Counted from the stretch's first letter, positions 44,582 to 55,118 are shown. The stretch is 64,000 nt of DNA from Desulfosudis oleivorans (GCA_020723305.1 DYJC01000017.1:1-64000); one strand, 5' to 3'. A program made the numbers and translations. Notes: generated by a model not told the origin, from the sequence alone.

Positions 44582-45619
44582 TTATAAAGGAAGCGGAATC
44601 AATTTCAGCCCGGTTTTCTCATCCAATCCCATCATCAGATTCATATTCTGGACAGCCTGTCCTGCAGCACCTTTCATCAGATTATCGATTACAGAAACAA
44701 GGATGATTCTATTGTTCCGGGAATCAACCTTCAGGCCGATGTCACAAAAATTGGTTGTTCTAACATTCGATACATTTGGAAATGTCCCCTCTTTACAGAT
44801 TCGGACAAAATATCGGTTTTGATAATAGGATTCCAGGCAATCCCGAATATCCGCTTCACTAACATTTCGGACGATATCTGCATATATCGTCGTCAGCATC
44901 CCCCTGGTTATGGGAACAAGATGCGGAACAAAAGTGATCTGTACAGGCTCTCCGGCTGCAATACTCAGGTTTTCTTCCATTTCAGGTGTATGTCGATGAC
45001 CCGATACCTTATAGGCTTTAAAGGCCTCGTTCACTTCACAAAAATGGGTATCCAGGGAAACTGAACGGCCGGCGCCGCTCACCCCTGACTTTGCATCTGC
45101 AATGATCGAATGGGTCATCACCATCTTGTTTTTTACCAATGGAATAAGCGGCAACAGCAGACTTGTCGGGTAGCAGCCTGGGTTTCCAATCAAAGAAGAT
45201 TTCCGAATCATCTCTGAGTTTATTTCGGAAAGGCCATAAACAGCCGATTCGGATAACCTTCCGGCAGTGTGCTGCTGATAGTGTTTTTCATACACAGCAA
45301 CATTTCGAAATCGAAAGTCGGCTGAAAGATCGATAACTTTTATGTTGTTCTCGATCAACTCAGGAACAAATGACATCGGGAGTTTGTGGGGCAGTGCGGT
45401 GAACACCACATCTGCATTGTTAATCAAGCGACCAATGTTATACTCTTCGCAGGGTATATCCAAGATACCTCTCAAGGAAGGATAAACCTCACTGAAAGAA
45501 ACACCTGAATACTGTCTGGAAGTTACAACTGTTATTTTTGCGTCCGGATGTCCCAGGAGTATTCTGACCAGCTCTGCGCCGGCATATCCTGTTGAACCCA
45601 GAATTCCAACTCGAATCAT
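44582..45619 (-). CDS. argC: N-acetyl-gamma-glutamyl-phosphate reductase
   Basis: Third step of ornithine/arginine synthesis, NADPH-dependent, 345 residues. The nucleotide loop is GILGSTGYAGAELVRIL (5-21), the catalytic Cys lies in GNPGCYPTSLLL and the catalytic His in SGHRHTPEM. No other arg genes are adjacent. The substrate pool is shared with the arginase/ornithine cyclodeaminase pair at 12-14 kb, which works in the degradative direction. Confidence 0.95.
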   Translation of the reverse strand: MIRVGILGSTGYAGAELVRILLGHPDAKITVVTSRQYSGVSFSEVYPSLRGILDIPCEEYNIGRLINNADVVFTALPHKLPMSFVPELIENNIKVIDLSADFRFRNVAVYEKHYQQHTAGRLSESAVYGLSEINSEMIRKSSLIGNPGCYPTSLLLPLIPLVKNKMVMTHSIIADAKSGVSGAGRSVSLDTHFCEVNEAFKAYKVSGHRHTPEMEENLSIAAGEPVQITFVPHLVPITRGMLTTIYADIVRNVSEADIRDCLESYYQNRYFVRICKEGTFPNVSNVRTTNFCDIGLKVDSRNNRIILVSVIDNLMKGAAGQAVQNMNLMMGLDEKTGLKLIPLPL

Positions 45620-45880
45620 AGTTTTTCCTCACTCAATCTTTTGTTGAATTTCGGCCTGTTTTCAATACTGTGTAAAAGGGAACACGGATTTCTAACCCAT
45701 ATCGATCATCTGCGCCGGCAGTTGAATTTCTTGACATTAGCATAAATTTGGGGTAATGTGAACCAACTCTGCATTAAAACGGATAAACTGCCGATTGTAA
45801 CTGCAGAAGCGCCCCGATGATATAGATAATCCGTTACAATATACACCATATTATCAACCGTTAAAAAAAAGGAACACCTC

Positions 45881-46072
45881 ATGATTGATGCCTTGGATCT
45901 ACTGGCATTAGAGGACAACAGAGACAGAAGATCCGGTCTTGACCGCCGCTTTCTCAGCTATGATATCTATCTTCCGGATAGAAGAAAAGTGAGTGAGCGC
46001 AGAAATGGAATCGACAGGCGTAAAAGAACGCTTACCACCCGAAAACAGACAAGCTCACAGATCTCAACATAA
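45881..46072 (+). CDS. Small RDRR-repeat protein, 63 aa
   Basis: Small, strongly basic protein with R-R-S-G-L-D-R-R-F, PDRRKVSERRNGIDRRKR repeats. AAAAAAAGGAACACCTC before ATG gives a weak ribosome-binding site. Short proteins of the E-R-R-x-G-x-D-R-R type occur in deltaproteobacteria but their role is not known; the name PilZ-associated is not justified. The flanking promoter region is divergent from argC. Could also be a non-coding frame of the 45620-45880 gap. Confidence 0.55.
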   Translation: MIDALDLLALEDNRDRRSGLDRRFLSYDIYLPDRRKVSERRNGIDRRKRTLTTRKQTSSQIST

Positions 46073-46090
46073 TCAGTGAAATCTCTTGGG

Positions 46091-47977
46091 TTACCCTTTC
46101 TTCCACTTCTCTACATCCTCTTTTCCACATGTTTGAAAAAAAGTTTTTGCAATATTGGATGAGTATACAATGATCTGTTTCATTAGATCCATCAGTTCCA
46201 TATGAACCTCATGGGTTGTTACGGATTCTTTTTTTTCATATATAATCCGTTCAAGATGGTGAGCTCGAAACTGTGATTCCAGATCAAGATACTTTCGTTC
46301 TCCGGACATGATTTCAATGGCCTTTTTTGGATTTCTTTCTGCAAAGGCTTCTCGCAACAGCGCTATCTGCCGGCAGACCTTTTCATGATATATCATTAAT
46401 TCTTCCCTGCCTTCTTTTGAAAAATCCTTTTGCAGCGCCTGTTTTTTCTTAATGAGCGGTATCATATTCCGATGGATAATATCGCCGATACTTTCCATAT
46501 CCTTTATAATGGAGATCATGCCATAAACTTCACTTGCCTGAGAGTCTGAAATATCCTGTCTGGCTATTTTAATGAGATACTCCCCTATCTTTTCCTCCAG
46601 AAAATCTATTTTTTCCTCCCGCAAGTCGATCCCTTCCAGCAGTGTAAGCTGAGGGAATATCTCATCCTGTGTTGGAATTTCCCGGACAAGAAGATCCAGT
46701 TCGTCTTTTTCCTCTATTTCCTGAGACAATAACCTCGGATCAGATAAAAACGGAATGATAATCGCCCGAAGCATCCTTCCCAGGAGTTTCGCCATTCGTG
46801 ATATTTCCGTCCTAGCCAGATCGATTGCCAAGGCCGGAGTGGATATACAGTTCTCATCAATATGCCATGTAACCAGTTTCAGATCCTTATCCATCTCCCT
46901 GTCCGGAAGTATCTTCATAATAATATGAACAAAAACCATTGAGAATGGAAGAAAAATGAGGGCTGTTCCCACATTAAAGAGAGAATGCGCATTTGCAATC
47001 TGTCGGGAGATATCAGAATCGAAGCGTTCCGCCATCATCCTGATGATCAAGCTGAATTGGGGTATCCAGAGGATAAACAATAACACCCCGGCAATACGGA
47101 ACAGGACATGGGCCATGGTCACTCTTTTGGCATCTCTGGACGTTCCGATACTGGCAAACACAGCCGTAACGCATGTGCCGATATGCGCACCAAAAAGAAG
47201 CGGTATCCCGGCTTCTAAGTTTAATAACCCCTGTTGCGACATAACGATAACAATACCGATTAAAGCGCTGCTGCTTTGTATAATTGCGGTAACAAACGCT
47301 CCGATCAGAATACCGTAGATCGGCTCTTCCAGTCCCTTCATAAGATTGATAAAAGTCGGATAATCCTTGAGCGGTTTCATGGAATCGCTCATCAGTTTCA
47401 TCCCATAGAAAAGAATTCCAAATCCAAGAAACATACTGCCGATATTCTGAATCAATTCTTTTTTGGAAAACATCTGCATTAAAAACCCGATAATAATCAT
47501 GACCAGCGCATAATCGGTTAATTTAAAAGCAATCAATTGGGCTGTGATCGTAACCCCGATTCCAGCACCAAAAATCACTCCGATTGTCTGGGCAAAAGTC
47601 ATGAGTTCCGCATTTACAAAACTGATCAGCATGACAGTCGTCGCTGAACTAGATTGGATGATCATGGTAAAAACAGCACCGGCGATGAGACCGATAAATG
47701 AATTTTTTGTCAGAGCCGTAAGAATATTTCTGATCTTGTCGGCAGCGCTTTTTTTCATTCCGGCGCTCATTTTTTCCATACCGTATAGGAAAAACGCTAA
47801 TCCACCGAGCAAAGAGATAATCAACATAGACCAGGAAATCGGATTTGTATCATGCTGAGCGGCAATAACCTGAGAAGGAACCATCATAATCAGCAGGGCA
47901 GATACTACAAAAACCATACATTTTGTTGAATCTCTGTTCTGGTTTTGGATGCGGCAAATGGTATCCATGATTGTCAT
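46091..47977 (-). CDS. Na/Pi cotransporter family protein with PhoU-like domain
   Basis: Sodium-phosphate symporter-like protein of about 628 residues. Two Na_Pi_cotrans repeats carry the QSSS signature (IQSSSATTVMLISF and IQSSSALIGIVIV), with nine or so membrane segments in the first 370 residues. A cytoplasmic C-terminal PhoU-like helical domain follows (about 430-620). The start MTIMDTIC (47977) follows AGAGGACAT; an upstream frame to 48043 lacks such a site. Imports phosphate or acts in osmotic/phosphate regulation. Confidence 0.9.
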   Translation of the reverse strand: MTIMDTICRIQNQNRDSTKCMVFVVSALLIMMVPSQVIAAQHDTNPISWSMLIISLLGGLAFFLYGMEKMSAGMKKSAADKIRNILTALTKNSFIGLIAGAVFTMIIQSSSATTVMLISFVNAELMTFAQTIGVIFGAGIGVTITAQLIAFKLTDYALVMIIIGFLMQMFSKKELIQNIGSMFLGFGILFYGMKLMSDSMKPLKDYPTFINLMKGLEEPIYGILIGAFVTAIIQSSSALIGIVIVMSQQGLLNLEAGIPLLFGAHIGTCVTAVFASIGTSRDAKRVTMAHVLFRIAGVLLFILWIPQFSLIIRMMAERFDSDISRQIANAHSLFNVGTALIFLPFSMVFVHIIMKILPDREMDKDLKLVTWHIDENCISTPALAIDLARTEISRMAKLLGRMLRAIIIPFLSDPRLLSQEIEEKDELDLLVREIPTQDEIFPQLTLLEGIDLREEKIDFLEEKIGEYLIKIARQDISDSQASEVYGMISIIKDMESIGDIIHRNMIPLIKKKQALQKDFSKEGREELMIYHEKVCRQIALLREAFAERNPKKAIEIMSGERKYLDLESQFRAHHLERIIYEKKESVTTHEVHMELMDLMKQIIVYSSNIAKTFFQTCGKEDVEKWKKG

Positions 47978-48102
47978 ATGTCCTCTTTTTTTGGATCTAT
48001 ATCGTGTTGAAGGAGAAAAAAGGGGGTTTGCCCTGCGAATCATTCCATCCGGATTGTAAAACAGAAGGAATCAATCGGGAAAGAAAGCAAGGTTCTATTA
48101 CT

Positions 48103-49299
48103 TTACTTGATTTGATAAACTTTTTTTAAATAATTTATGAATTCAGTATCTTTACATAGACTTCGATTTTCCGTATCACAAATTTTTGCAACCGGTTGCC
48201 CATTGCACTCCACCATTTCGATAACAACATTCGGCGGTTCAATACCAACATCATTTGTCAGATAGGTTTTTAAACCAAAAGCGACATTGATTAATTCCCT
48301 GAATGTTTGATGGAGTTCAACTGCTTTTTCAAAATCGATCCCATCTGTGAAAACTGCAGTCTTGGATAAGGGATCAATACCCAGTTTATCATAGTGTTCA
48401 ATCAATTTGACACACCATGAAACACTATCGCCGCTGTCATGCTGACATCCATCAAACAATTTTGCAAAATACAGATCAAAATCTCTTAAAAATGCCTGAA
48501 AGCCGACGACATCGGTGAGCGCGATTCCGAGTTCACCCCGGTATTCCTGAGCCCAGCTTTCAAAGGCCGCTTTTTGACTGTCTGAAATTCGTGTGCCCAA
48601 TTGCTGATGCCCCTGAAGCCATTCATAAGTCATTGTGCCGATTGGTTTCACCTTGAACTGTTTTGCAAGTGCAATATTACTGGTTCCGACAAAAATATGG
48701 GGTCTGAACTTGGCTTTCAGGGTCTCGATAATTTTGGTATGCCAGGCCAGCGAATATCGGTATTTCGTGCCGATATCTGCAAATTTAAATCTGGGAATCT
48801 GGCCGGTTTTTAAAAGTTCCGTCAAATAATTAATTTTTTCAGACAATATCTCCTCACCGACTTTCATCGCCTTTTCCGGATCATGATTACCGGAATCATT
48901 GTTGCATTCATTTTTGGAATAGACTTCACTGACAATGGCCAGAACAGGGGTTTCATACAATATTGTGGATATCCATGGCCCTTCGATATCGATCTGGAGT
49001 CCCCCCTCTTTGTCCAGATAGGCGTTCAGATATCTTCGATTATGTTGAAACAGTCGGAGATACTCTATAAAATCTTTCTTTAAAAAAGGGATCGATGACA
49101 AGTAGCTGATTTCATCCTCTGTAAACCGCAAAGAACAGAGATTATCAATTTCCGACTTAATCTCATCAAGGAACGAAATTTTTTTATTTTGACAAGCAAA
49201 TTTATATTTTACCGTAACCGCCGGGTAGGTATGCAGAACTGCCTGAGCCATGGTAAGCTTGTTAAAATCCGTATCAAGTAAACTCTTGATAATTGCCAT
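48103..49299 (-). CDS. pncB: Nicotinate phosphoribosyltransferase
   Basis: NAD salvage enzyme joining nicotinate and PRPP, 398 residues. Typical stretches are the start MAIIKSLLDTDFNKLTMAQAVLHTYP, VGTSNIALAKQFKVKPIGTMTYEW and the phosphate-binding HDSGDSVSWCVKLIEHY region, with VFTDGIDFEKAVEL after it. The motif set matches the PncB1 class (PncB) rather than NadC. Monocistronic. Confidence 0.93.
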   Translation of the reverse strand: MAIIKSLLDTDFNKLTMAQAVLHTYPAVTVKYKFACQNKKISFLDEIKSEIDNLCSLRFTEDEISYLSSIPFLKKDFIEYLRLFQHNRRYLNAYLDKEGGLQIDIEGPWISTILYETPVLAIVSEVYSKNECNNDSGNHDPEKAMKVGEEILSEKINYLTELLKTGQIPRFKFADIGTKYRYSLAWHTKIIETLKAKFRPHIFVGTSNIALAKQFKVKPIGTMTYEWLQGHQQLGTRISDSQKAAFESWAQEYRGELGIALTDVVGFQAFLRDFDLYFAKLFDGCQHDSGDSVSWCVKLIEHYDKLGIDPLSKTAVFTDGIDFEKAVELHQTFRELINVAFGLKTYLTNDVGIEPPNVVIEMVECNGQPVAKICDTENRSLCKDTEFINYLKKVYQIK

Positions 49300-49519
49300 A
49301 TTGATCTTCTCCAGAGCAAAATTGTAATGATCGTTAACAGTCAGTATTAATTACATTTTATCCCAAAATACAGGACTTCGGTTCAACCCATTTATTAGAA
49401 CAGCATGAACAGGTTGCATTTGCATAAAATTTTTCCTATCAACATTTATCGAAGAAATCAACAGGATAGGGATATTAAAATCACAGTTCCCTTTTCAACA
49501 ATATCCCCTTGCATGAGAA

Positions 49520-50191
49520 TCAGGAATTTTCGCCGGATTGGTTTTCTGTTTTCGATAATAACTCTCGAACAAGAAGATCGATATTGGATTCAAGGTTTAC
49601 CTGGGATATATAGGTCTTCCGCTGGGATGAAATCACTTTCTTTTCTGTAAAATCCAGCATTTTTAAAGATACATCAATATTGCCTTCAAAAATATTGATA
49701 TCCACTTCCATGTATACTGAAGTGTTGTAGTTGGATAAAATCTTTTGAATCTGCTGGTTGTCAAATCCCTCCTCACCGTCGATTTTCATTTTCTGGGTCT
49801 GAATGCCGAGAAATGAATAGATGTCTTCCATGGATACGATGCGGATCTTTTTATATTTGCGCAGTTCTGAGTCGATGCAACCCAGAATCGCACGATATTT
49901 CGGCTTTTCCCGATTGTCTTTTAAAAAGACAACCAGGGTATGCTCCTCCTTCGGGAGTGTATAAGATAAATAAAATTGACTGAAATCCACCTGCTTTAGA
50001 ACTTTGTTTTCATCCGTTGTTTTCTGATATGACTGAATACAGATATTGTTCAGGCATCTCGCACCTGGAGGGCAATCCGTATCGGAAAAACAATCTGAAA
50101 TCGGCTTGACGTAGTTTCTCTGTTGACTGCATCCTGTAAAAAAAACCAGAACATGTAAAAAACAGAACATGAAGAGTATTAGAGGTTTCAT
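49520..50191 (-). CDS. Lipoprotein with Cys-rich loop, 223 aa
   Basis: Unrecognised lipoprotein. The signal peptide ends in FFTGC, a lipobox with Cys21. A short Cys-rich loop follows (SDCFSDTDCPPGARCLNNICIQ, about 32-53), resembling Dickkopf/EGF-like disulfide modules found in surface proteins. The remainder (about 70-210) is beta/alpha with a TEKKVISSQRKTY segment. The start directly abuts the stop of the upstream lipoprotein gene, so both are made from one transcript. Confidence 0.75.
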   Translation of the reverse strand: MKPLILFMFCFLHVLVFFTGCSQQRNYVKPISDCFSDTDCPPGARCLNNICIQSYQKTTDENKVLKQVDFSQFYLSYTLPKEEHTLVVFLKDNREKPKYRAILGCIDSELRKYKKIRIVSMEDIYSFLGIQTQKMKIDGEEGFDNQQIQKILSNYNTSVYMEVDINIFEGNIDVSLKMLDFTEKKVISSQRKTYISQVNLESNIDLLVRELLSKTENQSGENS

Positions 50192-51049
50192 CTATTTTTC
50201 ATCCACCAGGTTTGTCATGATGTTGGTAATAAGCTCCTTGATCTGGACATCCATTGTTTTCAGGGAAACATACTTCTGGATTTGAAAATTTTCTTTTATT
50301 TTTCTGCACGTATCGCTTTCCACAGCAGCCTGATAATCATCGGGCATTACATTCCGTGTAGAAAGGAGGGCGGAACCTTTGGCAAGGATATTTCCGGTTT
50401 CAATATCATTGATTTCCACATCAATAACAAATTCAAGCAGATTCTCTTCATTTAAACAATATGGTATTGAATTCTCATATAAATATTCTTTTTCTTTTTC
50501 CCAGGAGGCCTTGTCGGCCATCTCCTCCCATTTATCATCGTCGATATAATAAATATAGTAAATTACATCCTGTTTTGCTTTCAGCTTGTTAATTTTCAGT
50601 ATCGCATCTGCACCGCTTTCTTTTCCGAATTTTGTCGCCAGTTCACTCTGTGTCAGCACCACGTTTTTCTCAACAATACGCTCACCGGACTGCAGACGGT
50701 AGGGTTCAAGATTCTTGTTTTTAGCCAGAATATCGTCACTGATTACCGTATAGCCTTTTTTCAGAAGAATGGATTCGATATAACTGACATATTCATCTTT
50801 GCCTGATGCAAGAATGGTCTTCTGCGCGCCGGCTGCATTTTCCTTGTTTTTTTCAAATGTAAGATCTTTTTCAGGCTGGATTACCAGGAGGGAACTGATT
50901 TTTGACGGGTCATACCTTCTGGTCCGAACCACTTCCGGTTTCTGGTAATCGATTCGTTTTATGACCAGCGGTGTTGTTGAGGAACAGCCCATCAGCAGTG
51001 TTCCGGCAAAAAACAAGGAATGTACGAGATTCAAAACACGAAATTTCAT
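50192..51049 (-). CDS. Lipoprotein, 285 aa
   Basis: Unrecognised lipoprotein with signal peptide ending LLMGC (Cys22). The protein is rich in Lys and Glu. A central K-K-G-Y-T-V-I-S-D-D-I and AKFGKESGADAILKINKLKAK segment resembles the N-terminal part of GNA1162/CsgG-type or similar envelope lipoproteins, as do the short beta strands after it; this is only a resemblance. Co-transcribed with the following lipoprotein. Envelope location likely. Confidence 0.72.
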   Translation of the reverse strand: MKFRVLNLVHSLFFAGTLLMGCSSTTPLVIKRIDYQKPEVVRTRRYDPSKISSLLVIQPEKDLTFEKNKENAAGAQKTILASGKDEYVSYIESILLKKGYTVISDDILAKNKNLEPYRLQSGERIVEKNVVLTQSELATKFGKESGADAILKINKLKAKQDVIYYIYYIDDDKWEEMADKASWEKEKEYLYENSIPYCLNEENLLEFVIDVEINDIETGNILAKGSALLSTRNVMPDDYQAAVESDTCRKIKENFQIQKYVSLKTMDVQIKELITNIMTNLVDEK

Positions 51050-51159
51050 TTATCACCTCAATATTCCGGGAAATAAGGATTTTTCAATATGGGTCATTTT
51101 GATTGGATGGCACTGATAATAACATAGGGTGCTTGTAAAATCAATTTTTTATTGAGAAT

Positions 51160-52260
51160 TCAGCGTATAGATGAATCAGCCAGGTTTTCGAGAAGTGCAT
51201 CAAAAAAGACAATCTGTTTTTCCCACGCAAAATCCATCATGCTTTCAGAAAGCTGTTTTCTGCTTGCGGAAAAATCTTTTAGATGAAGAACCATGGCCAA
51301 AAGCTTTTCAAAAAAACCATTTTGATCTTTATATAAAAAAGAACCATGGAATGAATCCGGTATGATTTCCGGATACGAAAGGCGGCTGGGGACGAGGGGG
51401 AGGCATCCATGACGAATTGCCTCGATGATGGATATGCCGAAATTTTCCTGATCTGCTGTACTGATCACGATATCTCCTTTTGAGAGCCATTGATAGTAAT
51501 CCGATCTTGAATCCACATATCCATATTGGACAATCCGGTTGCCGAATTTTTCCTTTGCTTTTAAAAACACGGCTGGAATGCGCTGATAACTTTCTCCGAG
51601 AATCGCAACCCTGAAATCAATACCCTTCTCTGCCAAAAATTCAAGCGCGTGAAAAAAAACTTCCGGTCTTTTATCAAATTCCCACCGGTGATTCCATATG
51701 ATCAGCGGTGGTTTGTCATATTTCCGGTCTGAGTAGCCGATAGTAGACGGAAAGTGACATCCAGGATAGATGACCTGGGATTTTTCCCGTATTTGACGAA
51801 TAACCCATTTGGGTCTGAAATCGGGCAGCATATTGATAAATTTGGGAAGATGAGAAAAAAAATCGTGATAATGGGTGTTGGAATTAAATACGATCCGGTC
51901 TGCAGCAAGAGCGCTCGTGATATCCGTAAAGCCGAACTGATAATCCATCTGTTCTCCAGGAGCAAGAGGATAGCTGAATTGATTTTCATGAAAATAAATA
52001 AGTGCGGGCGGCAGGTTTCCCCTGCAAAGGGCTTTCAAATCCGACAGACTCATCAAATCGCTTGTGATCAATCCATCATATTTTTGAAATGAATCGACTT
52101 TTTGAAAAAAATATAATGCAGCCCCTCTCATCCTCCATTTCCAAAACCTGGCCGGCAACGTAACCAGATCGATCGGATAACGGGAGTGAGCAATCAGACC
52201 ATCGGCAAAATCCTGATGAGACCCTCCGTAAAAGGATTCGAGAAACAGAAATTTTGCCAT
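51160..52260 (-). CDS. DUF3524 glycosyltransferase (tRNA-queuosine mannosyltransferase-like)
   Basis: GT-B-type glycosyltransferase of 366 residues. The N-terminal DUF3524-type domain begins FLFLESFYGGSHQDFADGLIAHSRY. The middle holds LPARFWKWRMRGAALYF and SDLMSLSDLKAL, and the C-terminal half is a glycosyltransferase-1 domain with WNHRWEFDKRPEVF, SKGDIVISTADQENFGISIIEAI and LVPSRLSYPEI. Animal homologues mannosylate queuosine in tRNA-Asp; the bacterial substrate is less certain. It lies 66 bp downstream of the Hsp70 pair on the same strand. No queuosine genes are seen in the window. Confidence 0.85.
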   Translation of the reverse strand: MAKFLFLESFYGGSHQDFADGLIAHSRYPIDLVTLPARFWKWRMRGAALYFFQKVDSFQKYDGLITSDLMSLSDLKALCRGNLPPALIYFHENQFSYPLAPGEQMDYQFGFTDITSALAADRIVFNSNTHYHDFFSHLPKFINMLPDFRPKWVIRQIREKSQVIYPGCHFPSTIGYSDRKYDKPPLIIWNHRWEFDKRPEVFFHALEFLAEKGIDFRVAILGESYQRIPAVFLKAKEKFGNRIVQYGYVDSRSDYYQWLSKGDIVISTADQENFGISIIEAIRHGCLPLVPSRLSYPEIIPDSFHGSFLYKDQNGFFEKLLAMVLHLKDFSASRKQLSESMMDFAWEKQIVFFDALLENLADSSIR

Positions 52261-52326
52261 TTCTTCCTTTCAGAAAACGCTATCCCGGAGATATTGTATC
52301 TGTTGTCTCAAGACAAACCCGTATCA

Positions 52327-55101
52327 TCATGATGACAGTACGAGCCCGGTGGGCAAAGACTCCCCGAACATATCTGTTTGTTCTTTTTTCTGAATCGGGA
52401 TAACTTCTTGTAACAAATGCAACCGGGAATGAAACATTTCATATTGTGACAGCCACACAAGCGTTTGATCGAGCATTTCCGATTCAATATCTCTTGCCCG
52501 GTCACCGGTTTTCCGAGCAAGCTGAATCAAGGCCATCCCGACAGGTTTTGGATCCGGCCACTCCTGTTCCAGGATTTTTTTTATCCATATTGTAATTTCT
52601 CCGGAAGGAACAACTCTGTCGGAAGATCCATACAACATTACCCGTGAGCCGATTCGCGATAATGCCCAGAAAAGCTGAGGAGAAGTTGTTTTGGGTGTTA
52701 ATTCAAAAAGAAGCTGCCGGCCCAGTTTGATCTTATCCTTGAATAGAAGCTTTTCCATATTGGCAATCGCCATCCAGATTTCAGCAAGTTGTTGAGGAGA
52801 GACTTTTACACCCGCACCTTTTTTTTGAAAAAGCAAAGGTGTAACATCTTGCAGGAATTGACGTTGCTGACCGGGTTTGAATCCTCCGGCAATTCTTCTC
52901 CATAAAACCCACCACTCTGATCCCACTTGCTGATTATTGGAAAAAATCCGTCCTTTGTTGTAGATCTTCCATATGGATTTGATACGCTGTTCATCGAATC
53001 CATCGCCAAACCCAGGCCGCATGGTAAAGCCGGCCAGATTCAGCCATCTGTGTTCGTGCAGCGGCGACAATTTTCGCAAGGATCTGTGTGCAATCAATTC
53101 ATCTGAAATCCTCCGGATAAAGGAAAGCGGCCACTCCTCTCTGGGCCTGTCGACCAGCAAGGAAATCATTTTCGATAAGCCTTCAAGACCTTTTTTTTCC
53201 TTTTGACTGGAAAAGGCTTTTTTCACCTCCATGCAGACTGTTTCCGTTATCTCTGAATCAAAAACCTCGGTATCGGCAACATCTGCTTCCAATTCCCCGG
53301 ATCGCAGCTGAAATTGAAGCTGCCACCGATGCATGCTGATCTGAGAACTGCACCACAGGGAAAGCGTTCCGATTTCGGTGTAATCCGCTTCAATGTTCAC
53401 CGGAAGTGTGGTTTTGACTCCCTTTTTGCCAAATTGAACTATGGTTTGAATGGGAGGAAGCGTTGAGAATGAATCATCGATCTGAACGATATCCCCTGTT
53501 TTATCACCGGATCGATAACTGGAGCTGTATATATCAAAGGTGACCGGCTGATTGGTAAGTACTTCAAACTGTTTGTCCGGAAGCTGGATATGGGTTCCTT
53601 CATCCAGGCCCCTTTCCACCAGACAGACTGCATGCTTTCCCATGCCCTCTTCCTGCTTTGCCACACCAATATAATATCCGCGGGGACTTCCGCTTCCCAC
53701 ACGCACCCCTTTTCCGGTTTTTACCATCCCATAGTAGGAAGCTCCAAGGGCAACGGCAAGATCCGGTTCCGGATTTTCAAGTATCCTCGGAATCGATTCA
53801 TCTTCCACTCCGAACCAGTATCGAATGGCATGACGGATCCTCTCCTGGATAACCGGGGATTTTAAAGAGCCTCCGTTAAAGAGAATCAAATCCGGAATCG
53901 GTTTTCTGTCAAGTCCGTTCCTTTTCACATCCTCCTGATGGCGTTCAAGGAATTCACCAAGATGACGGGTGACTGCCGGATCATGTTCATAGGGAAGGCC
54001 GAATTCCGTGATTCCTTTTTTGGTTTTTACGGACGTTCCGGTATGATTTTTCACCAGCGGGAAAAACCCGTCTACTATAGTTTTTTCAAGTGTTTCTCGA
54101 TTCAGCTCAGCGGAAAGGGTTCCGGCAATCAAACTGCTCCCCTCCCCCATAACCGTTATTCTTATGGAGTCTGTCAGATTATTCAGTATGTTTTCTTTGG
54201 CTTGACGACATTGATGACAAAGGGTTTTCCACCTGTCCTGGTTCAGGGATAGTTTTTTTTTACCGGAAGCGATCTCGACCTGATGCGCAAGCGCAAGATC
54301 GATATTGTCTCCTCCAAGAATCAGATGATCGCCCACGGCAATCCGCTCAAATCGCGGAGAGCCATCGACTTCTTTCAGAAATATGAGAGTAAAGTCTGTT
54401 GTGCCTCCTCCGACATCGCATATTAATATCAGTTCATTGGGTTTCACAAACTGATCCCAGTTCTTCTCATGTTTAATGAGCCAGTTGTAAAAAGCTGCCA
54501 GCGGTTCTTCGATCAGGGTGATCTGATTCAGTCCGGACAGCCTGGCTGCCTCTACGGTAAGGTCCCTGGCCACTTCATCAAAAGATGCAGGTACTGTCAG
54601 GATGATCAGTTGATTTTCCAGATATCGTTCCTCATCATCGCCACATTTTGAATTCCAGGCCTTTTTAATGTGGGAAAGATACGCGCTGGTTGCTTCAACA
54701 GGAGACACTTTGCGGATTTCCTCTCCGGAACCCCAGGGCAGAATTTTTGCATGACGGTCAACATCTCCATGGCAGAGCCAGCTCTTGGCTGATGCCACCA
54801 GTCTGGCCGGAACCTTTGCTCCATGATCCCGTGCGAACACGCCCGCAAAAGAGGTGACTTCGGACTCCCAGGGAATGGAAACGGCAGAACTGGAAATATC
54901 ATAGGCACCAGGTATATAGAGAAAAGATGGTAAAACAGGATGCCCTTTGAACTCGCCGGGCCCAACCAGCTGGGGAACGTTGAAAAGGCTGATTGCTTTA
55001 CTGCCGTCGCTCTCCTGCATTTCAAGATCAACGTAGGAAACTGCGGAATTGGTTGTGCCAAGATCAATTCCGATAATGTATCTTTTGCCGTCAAACTGCA
55101 A
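52327..55101 (-). CDS. Hsp70-like protein with a long C-terminal extension
   Basis: Large Hsp70-family protein, about 924 residues. The ATPase domain shows IIGIDLGTTNSAVSYVD, ILICDVGGGTTDFTLIF, the VGDHLILGGDNIDLALA connect region and LILFNGGSLKSPVIQERI. A substrate-domain-like beta part (about 500-610) follows. The last roughly 300 residues are a helical extension (DUF3731-like) with no known catalytic role. The ORF extends to 55194, but the first 26-31 codons are MITE DNA; TTG at 55101 after GGGAGAAAGAG is the more natural start. Paired with another Hsp70-like gene and DUF2760. Confidence 0.86.
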   Translation of the reverse strand: MQFDGKRYIIGIDLGTTNSAVSYVDLEMQESDGSKAISLFNVPQLVGPGEFKGHPVLPSFLYIPGAYDISSSAVSIPWESEVTSFAGVFARDHGAKVPARLVASAKSWLCHGDVDRHAKILPWGSGEEIRKVSPVEATSAYLSHIKKAWNSKCGDDEERYLENQLIILTVPASFDEVARDLTVEAARLSGLNQITLIEEPLAAFYNWLIKHEKNWDQFVKPNELILICDVGGGTTDFTLIFLKEVDGSPRFERIAVGDHLILGGDNIDLALAHQVEIASGKKKLSLNQDRWKTLCHQCRQAKENILNNLTDSIRITVMGEGSSLIAGTLSAELNRETLEKTIVDGFFPLVKNHTGTSVKTKKGITEFGLPYEHDPAVTRHLGEFLERHQEDVKRNGLDRKPIPDLILFNGGSLKSPVIQERIRHAIRYWFGVEDESIPRILENPEPDLAVALGASYYGMVKTGKGVRVGSGSPRGYYIGVAKQEEGMGKHAVCLVERGLDEGTHIQLPDKQFEVLTNQPVTFDIYSSSYRSGDKTGDIVQIDDSFSTLPPIQTIVQFGKKGVKTTLPVNIEADYTEIGTLSLWCSSQISMHRWQLQFQLRSGELEADVADTEVFDSEITETVCMEVKKAFSSQKEKKGLEGLSKMISLLVDRPREEWPLSFIRRISDELIAHRSLRKLSPLHEHRWLNLAGFTMRPGFGDGFDEQRIKSIWKIYNKGRIFSNNQQVGSEWWVLWRRIAGGFKPGQQRQFLQDVTPLLFQKKGAGVKVSPQQLAEIWMAIANMEKLLFKDKIKLGRQLLFELTPKTTSPQLFWALSRIGSRVMLYGSSDRVVPSGEITIWIKKILEQEWPDPKPVGMALIQLARKTGDRARDIESEMLDQTLVWLSQYEMFHSRLHLLQEVIPIQKKEQTDMFGESLPTGLVLSS

Positions 55102-55118
55102 TGTTCTCTTTCTCCCTT

